DNA of 64,000 nt from NCBI GenBank assembly GCA_002722055.1, contig PBKD01000002.1, positions 139,756 through 203,755 on the forward strand, in the 5' to 3' direction. This document shows, one piece after another, positions 20,096 through 29,428 of this stretch. How positions within the stretch are numbered: position 1 is the first letter of the stretch; each line of letters begins with the position of its first letter. The notes below the pieces were generated by a model, which was not told the DNA's origin, searched no databases, and saw nothing but the letters and a program-made list of their open reading frames with translations. Source of the DNA: Rhodospirillaceae bacterium (lineage in GTDB: Bacteria > Pseudomonadota > Alphaproteobacteria > SHVP01). The translations under genes and the position numbers were made by a program.

Positions 20096-21571
20096 ATGTT
20101 ATCTCAATTACCAGCTTTACAAGTTGTAATCCCTTTAATTGCTGCACCTTTATGTGTTGTCCTTAGAAATAAAGAGATAGCATGCTTGGTTAGTCAGGTA
20201 GTAAGTATTTTATCTTTTCTTATTTCTTTAATTCTTTTACAACAAGTTTTACAGGAAGGCATAATAAGCTATGCCTTAGGAGGATGGTTAGCTCCAGTAG
20301 GCATTGAGTATAGACTTGATATTTTGAATTCATTTATATTGGTAATTATTTCAGGTATTAGCTCAATAGTAACACTTTACTCAAAGAAAAGTGTTAATTT
20401 TGAAATTGAGTCAGAAAAAATTTATCTGTTCTATACTGGATACCTTTTGATGTTTTCAGGTCTTCTAGGTATGACTATCACAGGAGATGCATTTAATGTT
20501 TTTGTTTTCATAGAAATTTCCTCTCTATCGTCTTACGCAATGATAGCAATGGGGAAAGATAGAAGAGCTGTTTCGGCCGCATTTACATATTTAGTAATGG
20601 GAACAGTTGGTGCAACCTTTTTCCTCATTGGTGTAGGGTTAATGTATTCAATGACTGGAACTTTAAATATGGCTGACCTAGCAGAGAGGCTTCCTAAAGT
20701 TTATGACACAAAAGCTATCCTAGTTTCTTTTGCTTTTATTTCCATAGGTATTTTATTAAAACTTGCACTATTTCCTCTTCATCTATGGCTTCCTAATGCT
20801 TACACATATGCACCTTCTGTTGTCTCAGCTTTCCTATCAGCAACCGCGACCAAAGTAGCAATTTATATTCTTATAAGATTTGGATACAGTGTTTTTGGGT
20901 CAGATTTTGTTTTTTCTAAATATCCAACAGCAGAAATACTTGCATCTCTATCAATAATTGCAATTGTTGTTTGTTCAATAGTTGCTATATTTCAAACGAA
21001 TATAAAAAGACTCTTAGCATTCTCTAGTTTAGCACAAGTTGGCTATATAGTACTAGGAATTAGCTTTAATAATATAAATGGTTTGACCGCAGCAATTGTT
21101 CATATATTTAATCATGCACTGAGTAAAGGTGCTCTTTTCTTAGCGATGGGTTGTGTAGCTATTGTTATAGGTTCAGTTAAGATTAAAGATATAAACGGAT
21201 TGGGTAAAAAAATGCCATTTACAGCTTTTGCGATAGTAATAAGCGGGCTAAGTTTAATCGGTGTTCCACTTACAGCTGGATTTATAAGTAAATGGTATTT
21301 GGTACTAGGAGCAATTGATAAAGGTTGGTGGCCTTTAGCAATTATATTATTATTAACTTCACTTTTAGCATTGGTATATGTATGGAGAGTAGTGGAGGTA
21401 ATGTATTTTCGTTCTGACCCAAATTCACCAGAAGTTAAAGAAGCACCTTTATCAATGGTAATTCCACTATATATTCTGGTTGCAATGACAATTTATTTTG
21501 GAATAGAAACATCTTTTTCAGCAGGTCTAGCTAATGAAGCTGCAGAGTACATATTAGGAATTTCTGAATAA
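20096..21571 (+). CDS. mnhD: Antiporter subunit D (MrpD, NuoN/M-like), copy 1
   Basis: GDAFNVFVFIEISSLSSYAMIAMG, KLALFPLHLWLPNAYTYAPS, KRLLAFSSLAQVGYIVLG. Confidence 0.92.
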   Translation: MLSQLPALQVVIPLIAAPLCVVLRNKEIACLVSQVVSILSFLISLILLQQVLQEGIISYALGGWLAPVGIEYRLDILNSFILVIISGISSIVTLYSKKSVNFEIESEKIYLFYTGYLLMFSGLLGMTITGDAFNVFVFIEISSLSSYAMIAMGKDRRAVSAAFTYLVMGTVGATFFLIGVGLMYSMTGTLNMADLAERLPKVYDTKAILVSFAFISIGILLKLALFPLHLWLPNAYTYAPSVVSAFLSATATKVAIYILIRFGYSVFGSDFVFSKYPTAEILASLSIIAIVVCSIVAIFQTNIKRLLAFSSLAQVGYIVLGISFNNINGLTAAIVHIFNHALSKGALFLAMGCVAIVIGSVKIKDINGLGKKMPFTAFAIVISGLSLIGVPLTAGFISKWYLVLGAIDKGWWPLAIILLLTSLLALVYVWRVVEVMYFRSDPNSPEVKEAPLSMVIPLYILVAMTIYFGIETSFSAGLANEAAEYILGISE

Positions 21572-23025
21572 TGAGTAATAATATTCTCTTAATACTAACA
21601 CTAACTATTCCATTGGCAGGTATAATATTAATTTTGCTTTCTAGAAAAAACCCCAATATAAGAGATTCAGTAACAATCCTTACAGCATCAACTTTATTTA
21701 TAGCCAATATATTCTTAACAATTAATGCTATTAACATTCCAAAAGGTACAAGTTTTGTTTTAATAAATTTTTTCCCAGGCGGGTCAATACAATTTTCCCC
21801 GGAACCTCTTGGTTTAATCTTTGGTTTAATTGCAAGTGGTTTATGGATAGTTACATCAATTTATTCCATAGGTTACATGCGAGGGAAAAAAGAACAAAAT
21901 CAAACTAGGTTTTACTCTTTCTTTGCTTTAGCAATAGCAGCAACAATGGGTGTGGCATATGCTGGTAACCTTATTACATTATTCATATTTTACGAAGCAC
22001 TATCATTATCTACATACCCTTTAGTTACTCATCACCAGACTGCAAATGCTAAAAAAGGCGGAAGAACTTACCTAGGTATACTTTTAACAACATCTGTAGT
22101 TTTTTTCTTGTTTGCTATAATTTGGGTATGGTCAATAACTGGTACCACGGAATTTACTCCTGGCGGTATTTTAGATGGAAAATTATCACCATTTATGACT
22201 GGTTTAATTCTTTTATTATTTATTTTTGGAATAGGAAAAGCCGGTGTTATGCCTTTTCATAGATGGCTCCCCGCAGCAATGGTAGCGCCAACACCGGTAA
22301 GTGCATTGTTACACGCAGTAGCAGTAGTAAAAGCGGGTGTTTTCTCTGTTTTAAAAGTGACTGTGTTTACTTTTGGTGTAGAAAATTTATTTTCTAATGG
22401 AGCAAGCCAATTTGCCATGTATATTGCAGCAATAACCATTGTAGTAGCCTCAATTGTTGCTTTGAAACAGGATAATATAAAAAGAATGCTTGCTTATTCC
22501 ACAGTTAGTCAGCTTTCATATATAGTTCTTGCTGCTATGATTGTAAATACAACCAGCATAATTGGAAGCACAATGCATATTGCCTCTCATGCTTTCGGAA
22601 AAATTACGTTGTTTTTCTGTGCTGGAGCGATTTACGTTGCATCAGGCAAAACTGAAATAAGTCAAATCAAGGGTATTGGAAAAGTTATGCCTTGGACTAT
22701 GGCAGCTTTCACAATCGGATCACTTTCAATAATAGGTCTACCGCCAACTGGAGGTTTTATTAGTAAATGGTACATTCTGCTCGCAGCTATCCAAAACGAA
22801 GAATTTATAATCCTATTGGTTTTAATAATTAGCACTCTTCTCTCTGCAGCTTATTTACTCCCAGTAATTTATGCAGCTTTCTTTCAAACTTCTGTTTCTA
22901 AGTTTGAGCATTCCGAGGCCCCTATTGCTATTTTAATTGCTTTAGGAGTATCTGTATCTTTAATATTTTTATTATTTTTATTTCCAAACCCAATTTATGA
23001 AATTGCAAAATTAATAGGAACATAA
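21571..23025 (+). CDS. MrpD/NuoM-like proton-translocating subunit, copy 2
   Basis: GNLITLFIFYEALSLSTYPLVTH, KAGVMPFHRWLPAAMVAPTPVSALLHAVAVVKAGVF, KRMLAYSTVSQLSYIVL. Confidence 0.92.
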   Translation: MSNNILLILTLTIPLAGIILILLSRKNPNIRDSVTILTASTLFIANIFLTINAINIPKGTSFVLINFFPGGSIQFSPEPLGLIFGLIASGLWIVTSIYSIGYMRGKKEQNQTRFYSFFALAIAATMGVAYAGNLITLFIFYEALSLSTYPLVTHHQTANAKKGGRTYLGILLTTSVVFFLFAIIWVWSITGTTEFTPGGILDGKLSPFMTGLILLLFIFGIGKAGVMPFHRWLPAAMVAPTPVSALLHAVAVVKAGVFSVLKVTVFTFGVENLFSNGASQFAMYIAAITIVVASIVALKQDNIKRMLAYSTVSQLSYIVLAAMIVNTTSIIGSTMHIASHAFGKITLFFCAGAIYVASGKTEISQIKGIGKVMPWTMAAFTIGSLSIIGLPPTGGFISKWYILLAAIQNEEFIILLVLIISTLLSAAYLLPVIYAAFFQTSVSKFEHSEAPIAILIALGVSVSLIFLLFLFPNPIYEIAKLIGT

Positions 23026-23028
23026 TTC

Positions 23029-23286
23029 ATGAAATCAAAAGAAAGTAAAAATATTCACTGGTTAGTAAGATCATCAACAATAAAATTATTATGGATACTT
23101 ATGTTTTTAATTCTTGGTATTGTTGTACTTCTTCAGTTTTTTGGACATATACATGGCCACTTTATCATCGATGAAACATTTGGTTTCAATGCATGGTATG
23201 GTTTCATAGCTTGTGTAATAATGGTTTTTATTTCAAAATTTTTAGCTTTATTTGTTAAAAGAAAAGATAATTATTACGATGATTAA
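23029..23286 (+). CDS. Small two-TM membrane protein within the antiporter operon
   Basis: 85 aa, two hydrophobic segments, tightly packed between two MrpD-like genes; overlaps the next start. Confidence 0.7.
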   Translation: MKSKESKNIHWLVRSSTIKLLWILMFLILGIVVLLQFFGHIHGHFIIDETFGFNAWYGFIACVIMVFISKFLALFVKRKDNYYDD

Positions 23287-24964
23287 TTTTATTCCTCCAG
23301 GCATAATACTAATAATCGCCGGATTTCTTCTTCTAATAGTTCCAAAACAACTATTCAGGATTATTGCTTTTGTAGCTCCAATTATTACCATATTTATTGT
23401 CTTACAAATCCCAGATGGTGTTTCGCTTAAGGGGAATTTTTTAGATTATTCTATTGAAATTATAGAAGGAGACAAACTTAGCAGACTTTTTGGTCTTATA
23501 TTTTCTATAATGGCTCTTGGGGGGACTATATTTTCAATAAACAACATTAAAAATAAAGAGCTTGGTTTTGCCTTTATTTATGCTGGTAGTGCTATTGGTG
23601 TAACTTTTTCTGGTGATTTAATTTCCATGTTTGTCTTTTGGGAAATAATGGCTATTGGATCAACAATGGTTATCTGGAATGGTCTAGAGTTAACCTCCCA
23701 TAAGGCAGGTCTAAGATATGCATTAGTTCATTTTCTTGGTGGCGTTATTCTAATGATCGGTATCATCGGAAATATCAACCAAACTGGCAGTTCAAACTTT
23801 ACTGCTGTAAGTCTTGATTCGTGGGCGCAATGGCTAATGCTTATTGGAATACTTATAAATGCTGGGGCTTGGCCTATATCTTCATGGATAGGCGATGCTT
23901 ACCCTGAGGCTTCTGCAGGAGGAATGGTTTTTCTATCAGCTTTTACAACAAAAACAGCTGTCTTTGTTTTAATTAAAACTTTTCCTGGTACAGAAATACT
24001 AGTTTATATTGGTCTTATAATGATTTTTTATGGAATAATCTATGCACTTTTAGAAAATGATATGAGAAGAATACTTGCTTATTCTATAGTTAACCAAGTT
24101 GGGTTTATGGTAACTGGGATTGGAATTGGAACTGAAATGGCAATAAATGGTGCGGCTTCTCATGCTTTTGCTCATATTATATACAAAGCACTATTATTAA
24201 TGTCAGCTGGTTCTGTGCTATATATGACAGGCAAAAGGAAATGCACTGATTTAGGCGGTTTATACAGAACAATGCCAATAACAACAATTTGTGGTATTAT
24301 TGGAGCCTTGGCTATCTCATCCTTTCCTTTAACATCTGGCTTCATATCTAAATCAATGATCAGTCAAAGTGCCGCAGATCTACATTTAACATATGTTTGG
24401 TTTTTACTAACTGCAGCATCTGCTGGAGTATTTTTACATGCAGGTATAAAATTTCCTTGGTTTGTTTTTTTTCAGAAAGACTCAGGCTTAAGGCCAAAAG
24501 ATCCACCATTTAATATGAAAATTTCTATGATTATATTTTCAGCGATATGTATTTTAATTGGAATATTTCCCTCTGTTTTATACTCTCTACTTCCATTTGA
24601 AGTAGATTATGTTCCTTATACATTTGGTCATGTTATTGCTTATCTTCAACTTCTTTTATTCGCTGGTTTAGCATTCTTTATTTTACTTCCTCAAATGAAA
24701 AGAACTTTAACTATTAGTCTTGATACAGACTGGCTTTTTAGAGTTGTAAGTTTAAGGATAATTAACTTCTTTTCGAAAGAGCTTAAAATCCTCTCTGATG
24801 GTATTAAAGGAGGCACCCCTGAACAAATCAGTTCATTTATTGATCATTTAATAAAGTACCATGGGCCTTCAGGTATTCTTGCCAAAACACTCCCTACTGG
24901 GAGAACAATTTTCTGGGTAATTGTTATCTTTGTCTTATTTTTAATATTAACTTTTCTAAGTTGA
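23279..24964 (+). CDS. MrpD/NuoN-like proton-translocating subunit, copy 3
   Basis: SGDLISMFVFWEIMAIGSTMVIW, ISSWIGDAYPEASAGGMVFLSAFTTKTAVFVL, RRILAYSIVNQVGFMVTG; start taken as ATG 23279 overlapping the upstream stop. Confidence 0.9.
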   Translation: MINFIPPGIILIIAGFLLLIVPKQLFRIIAFVAPIITIFIVLQIPDGVSLKGNFLDYSIEIIEGDKLSRLFGLIFSIMALGGTIFSINNIKNKELGFAFIYAGSAIGVTFSGDLISMFVFWEIMAIGSTMVIWNGLELTSHKAGLRYALVHFLGGVILMIGIIGNINQTGSSNFTAVSLDSWAQWLMLIGILINAGAWPISSWIGDAYPEASAGGMVFLSAFTTKTAVFVLIKTFPGTEILVYIGLIMIFYGIIYALLENDMRRILAYSIVNQVGFMVTGIGIGTEMAINGAASHAFAHIIYKALLLMSAGSVLYMTGKRKCTDLGGLYRTMPITTICGIIGALAISSFPLTSGFISKSMISQSAADLHLTYVWFLLTAASAGVFLHAGIKFPWFVFFQKDSGLRPKDPPFNMKISMIIFSAICILIGIFPSVLYSLLPFEVDYVPYTFGHVIAYLQLLLFAGLAFFILLPQMKRTLTISLDTDWLFRVVSLRIINFFSKELKILSDGIKGGTPEQISSFIDHLIKYHGPSGILAKTLPTGRTIFWVIVIFVLFLILTFLS

Positions 24965-24967
24965 AAA

Positions 24968-25837
24968 TTATAGAGCAATAAATTCATTTAATTCATTTAA
25001 TTCATTTTGTTCATCTGAAAAATTTTCTAGAATTTCAAAAAAACTATTAATTTCTTTTAGAGAGTCAGTTCCAGAAATAGTTTCCATATTACAATAAGAA
25101 AAACTAGTATAAATAATTTCTTTATTTATACCTAATAAATCCTCACCTTTTAAGGAAGAGGCATGCATATCTTCATAAATTTTTATAGTTGATAATTTTA
25201 ATACTTCATAAAATATTTTGTATTCTTCTTCACTTATTCTATTATTAATTACACTACAGGCTTGAGGGTAGCGAGGTTTTGATTGGAAACTTTTTCCCCA
25301 TTCGTTTTGTAAATTTAGAACTCTATTGGCACCTCTAAGCTCAATATCACTAGCGTAGGGTTCTGGTAATACAGCAAACTCTATTTCTCCTTTAACTAAT
25401 TTTTCGTAGGCACTCTGATAACTATCACAATATTTAACCTCACAATTTTCAAATATCTTCAAATTATTTTTATTAGTTAAAACTTTAAATATTGTATCAG
25501 GCATATTTCCTTTCATTGGAATTGCAATTGATTTACCTAACATATCATTCCAAGATATTTCCTTAAAACTCATGGACATTACGTGTAAAATTCCCCATAT
25601 ATTAACACATAAAAGTTTTAAGGGGGATCCATTTTTAAATAGCTTATATGATAAGTTAAGAGGAATAATACATAAATCAATATCGAAATTTTTTAATTCC
25701 TCTTCCTGTTGATCCTTGTTTTCCCATATTTCAAATGATATGTCATAGTTATTTTTAATTCTTTCATCATCACAAAAATTTGATAAAATGATCGATGGAG
25801 GAACTTTAAGCCCTCTTATTTTTAAATTCTTTTTCAT
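24968..25837 (-). CDS. NMT1/NrtA-like solute-binding-fold protein lacking an obvious signal peptide
   Basis: DIDLCIIPLNLSYKLFKNGSPLKLLCVN, GKSIAIPMKGNMPDTIFKVL, AVLPEPYASDIELRG; ATG at 25837 lies 5 nt past the upstream stop. Confidence 0.65.
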   Translation of the reverse strand: MKKNLKIRGLKVPPSIILSNFCDDERIKNNYDISFEIWENKDQQEEELKNFDIDLCIIPLNLSYKLFKNGSPLKLLCVNIWGILHVMSMSFKEISWNDMLGKSIAIPMKGNMPDTIFKVLTNKNNLKIFENCEVKYCDSYQSAYEKLVKGEIEFAVLPEPYASDIELRGANRVLNLQNEWGKSFQSKPRYPQACSVINNRISEEEYKIFYEVLKLSTIKIYEDMHASSLKGEDLLGINKEIIYTSFSYCNMETISGTDSLKEINSFFEILENFSDEQNELNELNEFIAL

Positions 25838-25841
25838 AATT

Positions 25842-26390
25842 CTATTTATTTTTTTTTGATAAACCAGGTATCCATCTTTCTGCTTTTTTACCACTCAAAG
25901 TCCAATACTCTTTATCATTATCTACTATATTAGTATAAGTATTATTATTGATATCTGAAGAACTTACAAAAGATTTAATAATTAGATTTTCAGATATTTC
26001 ACTTCCAATTGGTTGTAATAATATTTCTTTCCATATGCTATTTTCAATTATTATTTTTTCAAGTGATTCCACATCATAGATTTCATATTTCTTCCAAACT
26101 TTAAGAAGGTAATCCTCAATATTTTCTGGTATACTACTACCTATTTCTTCCAAATTAATTTTGTTGTACAAAAGATAAATATTTGGTTCAAGTGGTCCAA
26201 TTTTACTTAATACAAATGTTGAAGGGAATAGTTTGCTTTGAAATTCAATATTAAAATAATTTCCAAAAAATAGGTAGATTAAATACTGTAACCTTCTATG
26301 GGTTATTTCTTTGCCTGCTGACTGACCTCTGGTTATAAGCCAAGACGCAATATCTATAGAAGTTCTTACTTTAGGCAAGCGTATTTTCAT
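25842..26390 (-). CDS. Panacea/DUF4065 (SocA-like)-type protein, tentative
   Basis: SIDIASWLITRGQSAGKEITHRRLQYLIYLFFG...LFPSTFVLSKIGPLEPNIYLLYNK resembles the Panacea domain pattern. Confidence 0.5.
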   Translation of the reverse strand: MKIRLPKVRTSIDIASWLITRGQSAGKEITHRRLQYLIYLFFGNYFNIEFQSKLFPSTFVLSKIGPLEPNIYLLYNKINLEEIGSSIPENIEDYLLKVWKKYEIYDVESLEKIIIENSIWKEILLQPIGSEISENLIIKSFVSSSDINNNTYTNIVDNDKEYWTLSGKKAERWIPGLSKKNK

Positions 26391-26519
26391 TATTTTTGAC
26401 TTCCTTTATAAAATAATACTATAAACTATTAAATTTCATAAATTTATTTATATTTATTTAATTATAAATTATAACATCTAGAATATTTAAATATTCCAAT
26501 AACAGATAGGGTATTACCA

Positions 26520-27107
26520 ATGGAAATGAGCGGAGAACACAAAATAAAGGCCAGCAAACAAGAAGTTTGGAATAATCTCAATGACCCGGAAGTACTAAAA
26601 GAAGCAATACCAGGATGTGAGTCTATAGAAAAAACTTCTGAAAATGAGTTAATCGCCACGGTAAAAGCTAAAGTTGGACCAGTAAGTGCTAAATTTAATG
26701 GCAAAGTCACTTTATCAAATATAAACCCTCCAAGTAGTTATACTATTTCAGGTGAAGGCCAAGGCGGACCAGCAGGCTTTGGAAAAGGTAGCGCTAATGT
26801 ATCTCTTGAAGAAGAAGATGAAAATACCACTATTTTGAGGTTTTCTGCTACAGCTCAAGTTGGTGGAAAATTGGCGCAAATTGGAACAAGACTTGTAGAC
26901 GGGGCTGCTAAAAAAATTGCAGGACAATTTTTTGAGAATTTTGCTAAAATTTTAGAGTCAGATAACACTGCTGAAAAAGAAGATATATTACCTAATGACA
27001 AAGAAGCTGATACAAGCAACAAGAGAAATAATCTGAAAATTAGCCCTTTTATGTGGGTATCAGGACTAATAATTGTAATTCTAGCTCTAATTTTGGTTTT
27101 TAATTAA
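26520..27107 (+). CDS. coxG: CoxG-like SRPBCC protein with C-terminal membrane anchor
   Basis: MSGEHKIKASKQEVWNNLNDPEVLKEAIPGCESIEK...VGGKLAQIGTRLVDGAAKKIAGQFFENFA, then a hydrophobic tail. Confidence 0.9.
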   Translation: MEMSGEHKIKASKQEVWNNLNDPEVLKEAIPGCESIEKTSENELIATVKAKVGPVSAKFNGKVTLSNINPPSSYTISGEGQGGPAGFGKGSANVSLEEEDENTTILRFSATAQVGGKLAQIGTRLVDGAAKKIAGQFFENFAKILESDNTAEKEDILPNDKEADTSNKRNNLKISPFMWVSGLIIVILALILVFN

Positions 27108-27196
27108 ATAAATTAAAAATATATATAACCAAACCCTTGACCAAAGGACAGCTCTTATAGAAACTAAAAACATATAATTTTAACACTCTTATATCC

Positions 27197-27670
27197 TTGC
27201 GGGAGATATTTATGAAGATTAATGTTAATGTTAATGTAAATGGACAAGATGTGTCAGAAGAGGTAGAGCCAAGAACACTATTAGTTGACTTTATTAGGGA
27301 GAAAATGAAACTAACTGGCACACACGTAGGATGCGATACAACGCAATGCGGTGCATGTACAATACATTTGGATGGAGTAGCTATAAAATCATGTACTATA
27401 CTAGCTGTTCAAGCTCATAATAGAAGTATTACTACTATTGAAGGTATTTCTAAAAATGATGAATTACACCCTATGCAAATATCTTTCAAAGAAAATCACG
27501 GACTGCAATGTGGATTTTGTACTCCAGGAATGGTAATGGCAGGTATAGATATTAGAAGAAGAAAGCCTACCATTGAAGAAGATGAATTACGTTTAGAGTT
27601 AGAGGGAAATATATGCCGTTGTACCGGGTACCACAATATAGTTAAATCTATACTAAACGCAAAAATGTAA
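27197..27670 (+). CDS. coxS: Molybdenum hydroxylase [2Fe-2S] small subunit (CoxS-like)
   Basis: [16 protein letters not shown] and [13 protein letters not shown]...[14 protein letters not shown] cysteine motifs. Confidence 0.93.
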   Translation: MREIFMKINVNVNVNGQDVSEEVEPRTLLVDFIREKMKLTGTHVGCDTTQCGACTIHLDGVAIKSCTILAVQAHNRSITTIEGISKNDELHPMQISFKENHGLQCGFCTPGMVMAGIDIRRRKPTIEEDELRLELEGNICRCTGYHNIVKSILNAKM

Positions 27671-27671
27671 G

Positions 27672-27690
27672 GATTTGTAATTTACAAATC
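27672..27690. repeat. Inverted repeat GATTTGTAA-T-TTACAAATC in the coxS-coxM gap
   Basis: Perfect 9-bp arms with a 1-nt centre, read directly. Confidence 0.85.
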
Positions 27691-27703
27691 TCGGGAGATT
27701 AAA

Positions 27704-28498
27704 ATGTATGAATTTCAATATCATAAAGCTTCTTCAATTAATGAAGTAAAAGAAAAAATATCCTCCTTAAATGATCCAAAAATTATGGCAGGTGGAATGA
27801 CATTAATTCCTACAATGAAACAACGGCTTGCTGCTCCTTCAGACATAATTGACTTAAGCAATATCAATGAACTTAAAGGCATTTCTAAAGAAAAAGGTTT
27901 CATAATCATTGGTGCTATGACTACACACTTTGAAGTTCATACATCTGAACTAGTAAAAAAAGAAATTCCCTCCTTAGCATTTTTAGCAGGACTTATTGGT
28001 GATCCAATGGTTCGCCATAGAGGAACAATTGGAGGATCAGTCGCTAATTCAGATCCATCTGCTGATTACCCGTCAAGTGTTATAAGTTTGGGGGCTAAAA
28101 TAATTACTGACAAAAGAGAAATAGAATCAGATGAATTTTTTATTGATTTATTTGAAACAGCATTAGATGATGACGAAATTATATTATCTTTAAAATTTCC
28201 TATTCCAAATAAATCAGCATATATGAAATTTCCTCAACCTGCTTCAAGGTATGCCCTAGTCGGTGTTTTTATTTCGGATACAAAAGAAGGAATAAGAGTA
28301 GGTATAACTGGAGCAGGGCCATGTGCATTTAGATCTAAAGAAATAGAAAAGGCACTATCAAAGAACTTTACTGAGAGTGCTATTGAAAATGTAAATATTC
28401 CAAGTGAAAACTTAAACTCTGATATCCATGCTAGCGCTGAATATAGGGCACATTTAGTTAAGGTAATGGCTAAAAGAGCAATAAAAAAATTAAGTTAA
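27704..28498 (+). CDS. coxM: Molybdenum hydroxylase FAD-binding medium subunit (CoxM-like)
   Basis: KIMAGGMTLIPTMKQRLAAPSDIIDLSNI, RHRGTIGGSVANSDPSADYP. Confidence 0.92.
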   Translation: MYEFQYHKASSINEVKEKISSLNDPKIMAGGMTLIPTMKQRLAAPSDIIDLSNINELKGISKEKGFIIIGAMTTHFEVHTSELVKKEIPSLAFLAGLIGDPMVRHRGTIGGSVANSDPSADYPSSVISLGAKIITDKREIESDEFFIDLFETALDDDEIILSLKFPIPNKSAYMKFPQPASRYALVGVFISDTKEGIRVGITGAGPCAFRSKEIEKALSKNFTESAIENVNIPSENLNSDIHASAEYRAHLVKVMAKRAIKKLS

Positions 28499-28546
28499 TA
28501 TATAACAATTTAAATTATTTTTTATTTTTCAGACTATAGTAAGTTT

Positions 28547-29428
28547 ATGATTTTACCAGAAACAATCGAAGAAACTGAAAAACTATTATTATCAGGTAAC
28601 TATGTATCTGATAGGTCTCTCTCAACAAGTATTTTTTTAAGTTTAAAGCTTAATAAACCTCTTTTTTTGGAAGGAGAGGCTGGAGTTGGTAAAACTGAAT
28701 TAGCATACGTACTATCTAAAACACTAAATAAAAAGCTTATAAGATTACAGTGTTATGAAGGTCTTGATATTTCTTCAGCCGCTTACGAATGGAACTACCC
28801 AGCACAAATGATAGAAATCAGACTTTCAGAAAATATTTCTAAAAAAGAAGAAATATTACAAAATATTTACTCTGAAAAATTTCTTACAAAAAGACCTTTA
28901 CTTCAGGCTTTAGATAATAATGAAGAATCTCCTATACTTTTAATTGATGAGCTCGATAGGACAGATGCTCCATTTGAAGCTTTTTTATTAGAAATCCTAT
29001 CTGATTTTCAATTATCTATTCCTGAATATAAAACATTTAAAGCAAAAACTCCTCCTTTAATTATTCTTACATCAAATAGAACCAGAGAAATTCATGATGC
29101 TATTAAAAGGAGATGTTTTTATCATTGGATTGATTACCCCAGCTATGAAAAAGAGCTTAATATTCTTAAAATTCAATTACCAAAAATTTCTAATGACTTA
29201 AACAATAAAATTGTAAAATTTGTACAAGAATTAAGAAAACAAGACTTATATAAATTACCTGGGGTTTCAGAAACAATTGATTGGGCTTCAGCCATTACTA
29301 ATTTAAATAATAACTCTCTAGAAAAAGAAATTGTAGAGAACACTCTCGGAGCACTTCTAAAGTACCAGGATGATATAGTTCGAATTAAAGGCAAAGAAGT
29401 AGATAATATTCTAAATAAAATAAAATGA
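28547..29428 (+). CDS. coxD: CoxD-like MoxR-family AAA+ ATPase
   Basis: FLEGEAGVGKTELAYVLSK Walker A, ILLIDELDRTDAPFEAFLLEIL, LTSNRTREIHDAIKRRC. Confidence 0.92.
   Translation: MILPETIEETEKLLLSGNYVSDRSLSTSIFLSLKLNKPLFLEGEAGVGKTELAYVLSKTLNKKLIRLQCYEGLDISSAAYEWNYPAQMIEIRLSENISKKEEILQNIYSEKFLTKRPLLQALDNNEESPILLIDELDRTDAPFEAFLLEILSDFQLSIPEYKTFKAKTPPLIILTSNRTREIHDAIKRRCFYHWIDYPSYEKELNILKIQLPKISNDLNNKIVKFVQELRKQDLYKLPGVSETIDWASAITNLNNNSLEKEIVENTLGALLKYQDDIVRIKGKEVDNILNKIK

Noticed and set aside
17648-24964. Complex I / membrane-bound hydrogenase operon
   Set aside because: No NuoB/C/D/H/I-like or NiFe-hydrogenase subunits seen; MnhE/F/G/B/C signatures indicate an Mrp-type antiporter.
27209-27242. 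aatgtt/aatgta short repeats at the start of coxS
   Set aside because: Encode a normal N-terminal beta strand (INVNVNVNG); too short and imperfect to be a regulatory repeat.
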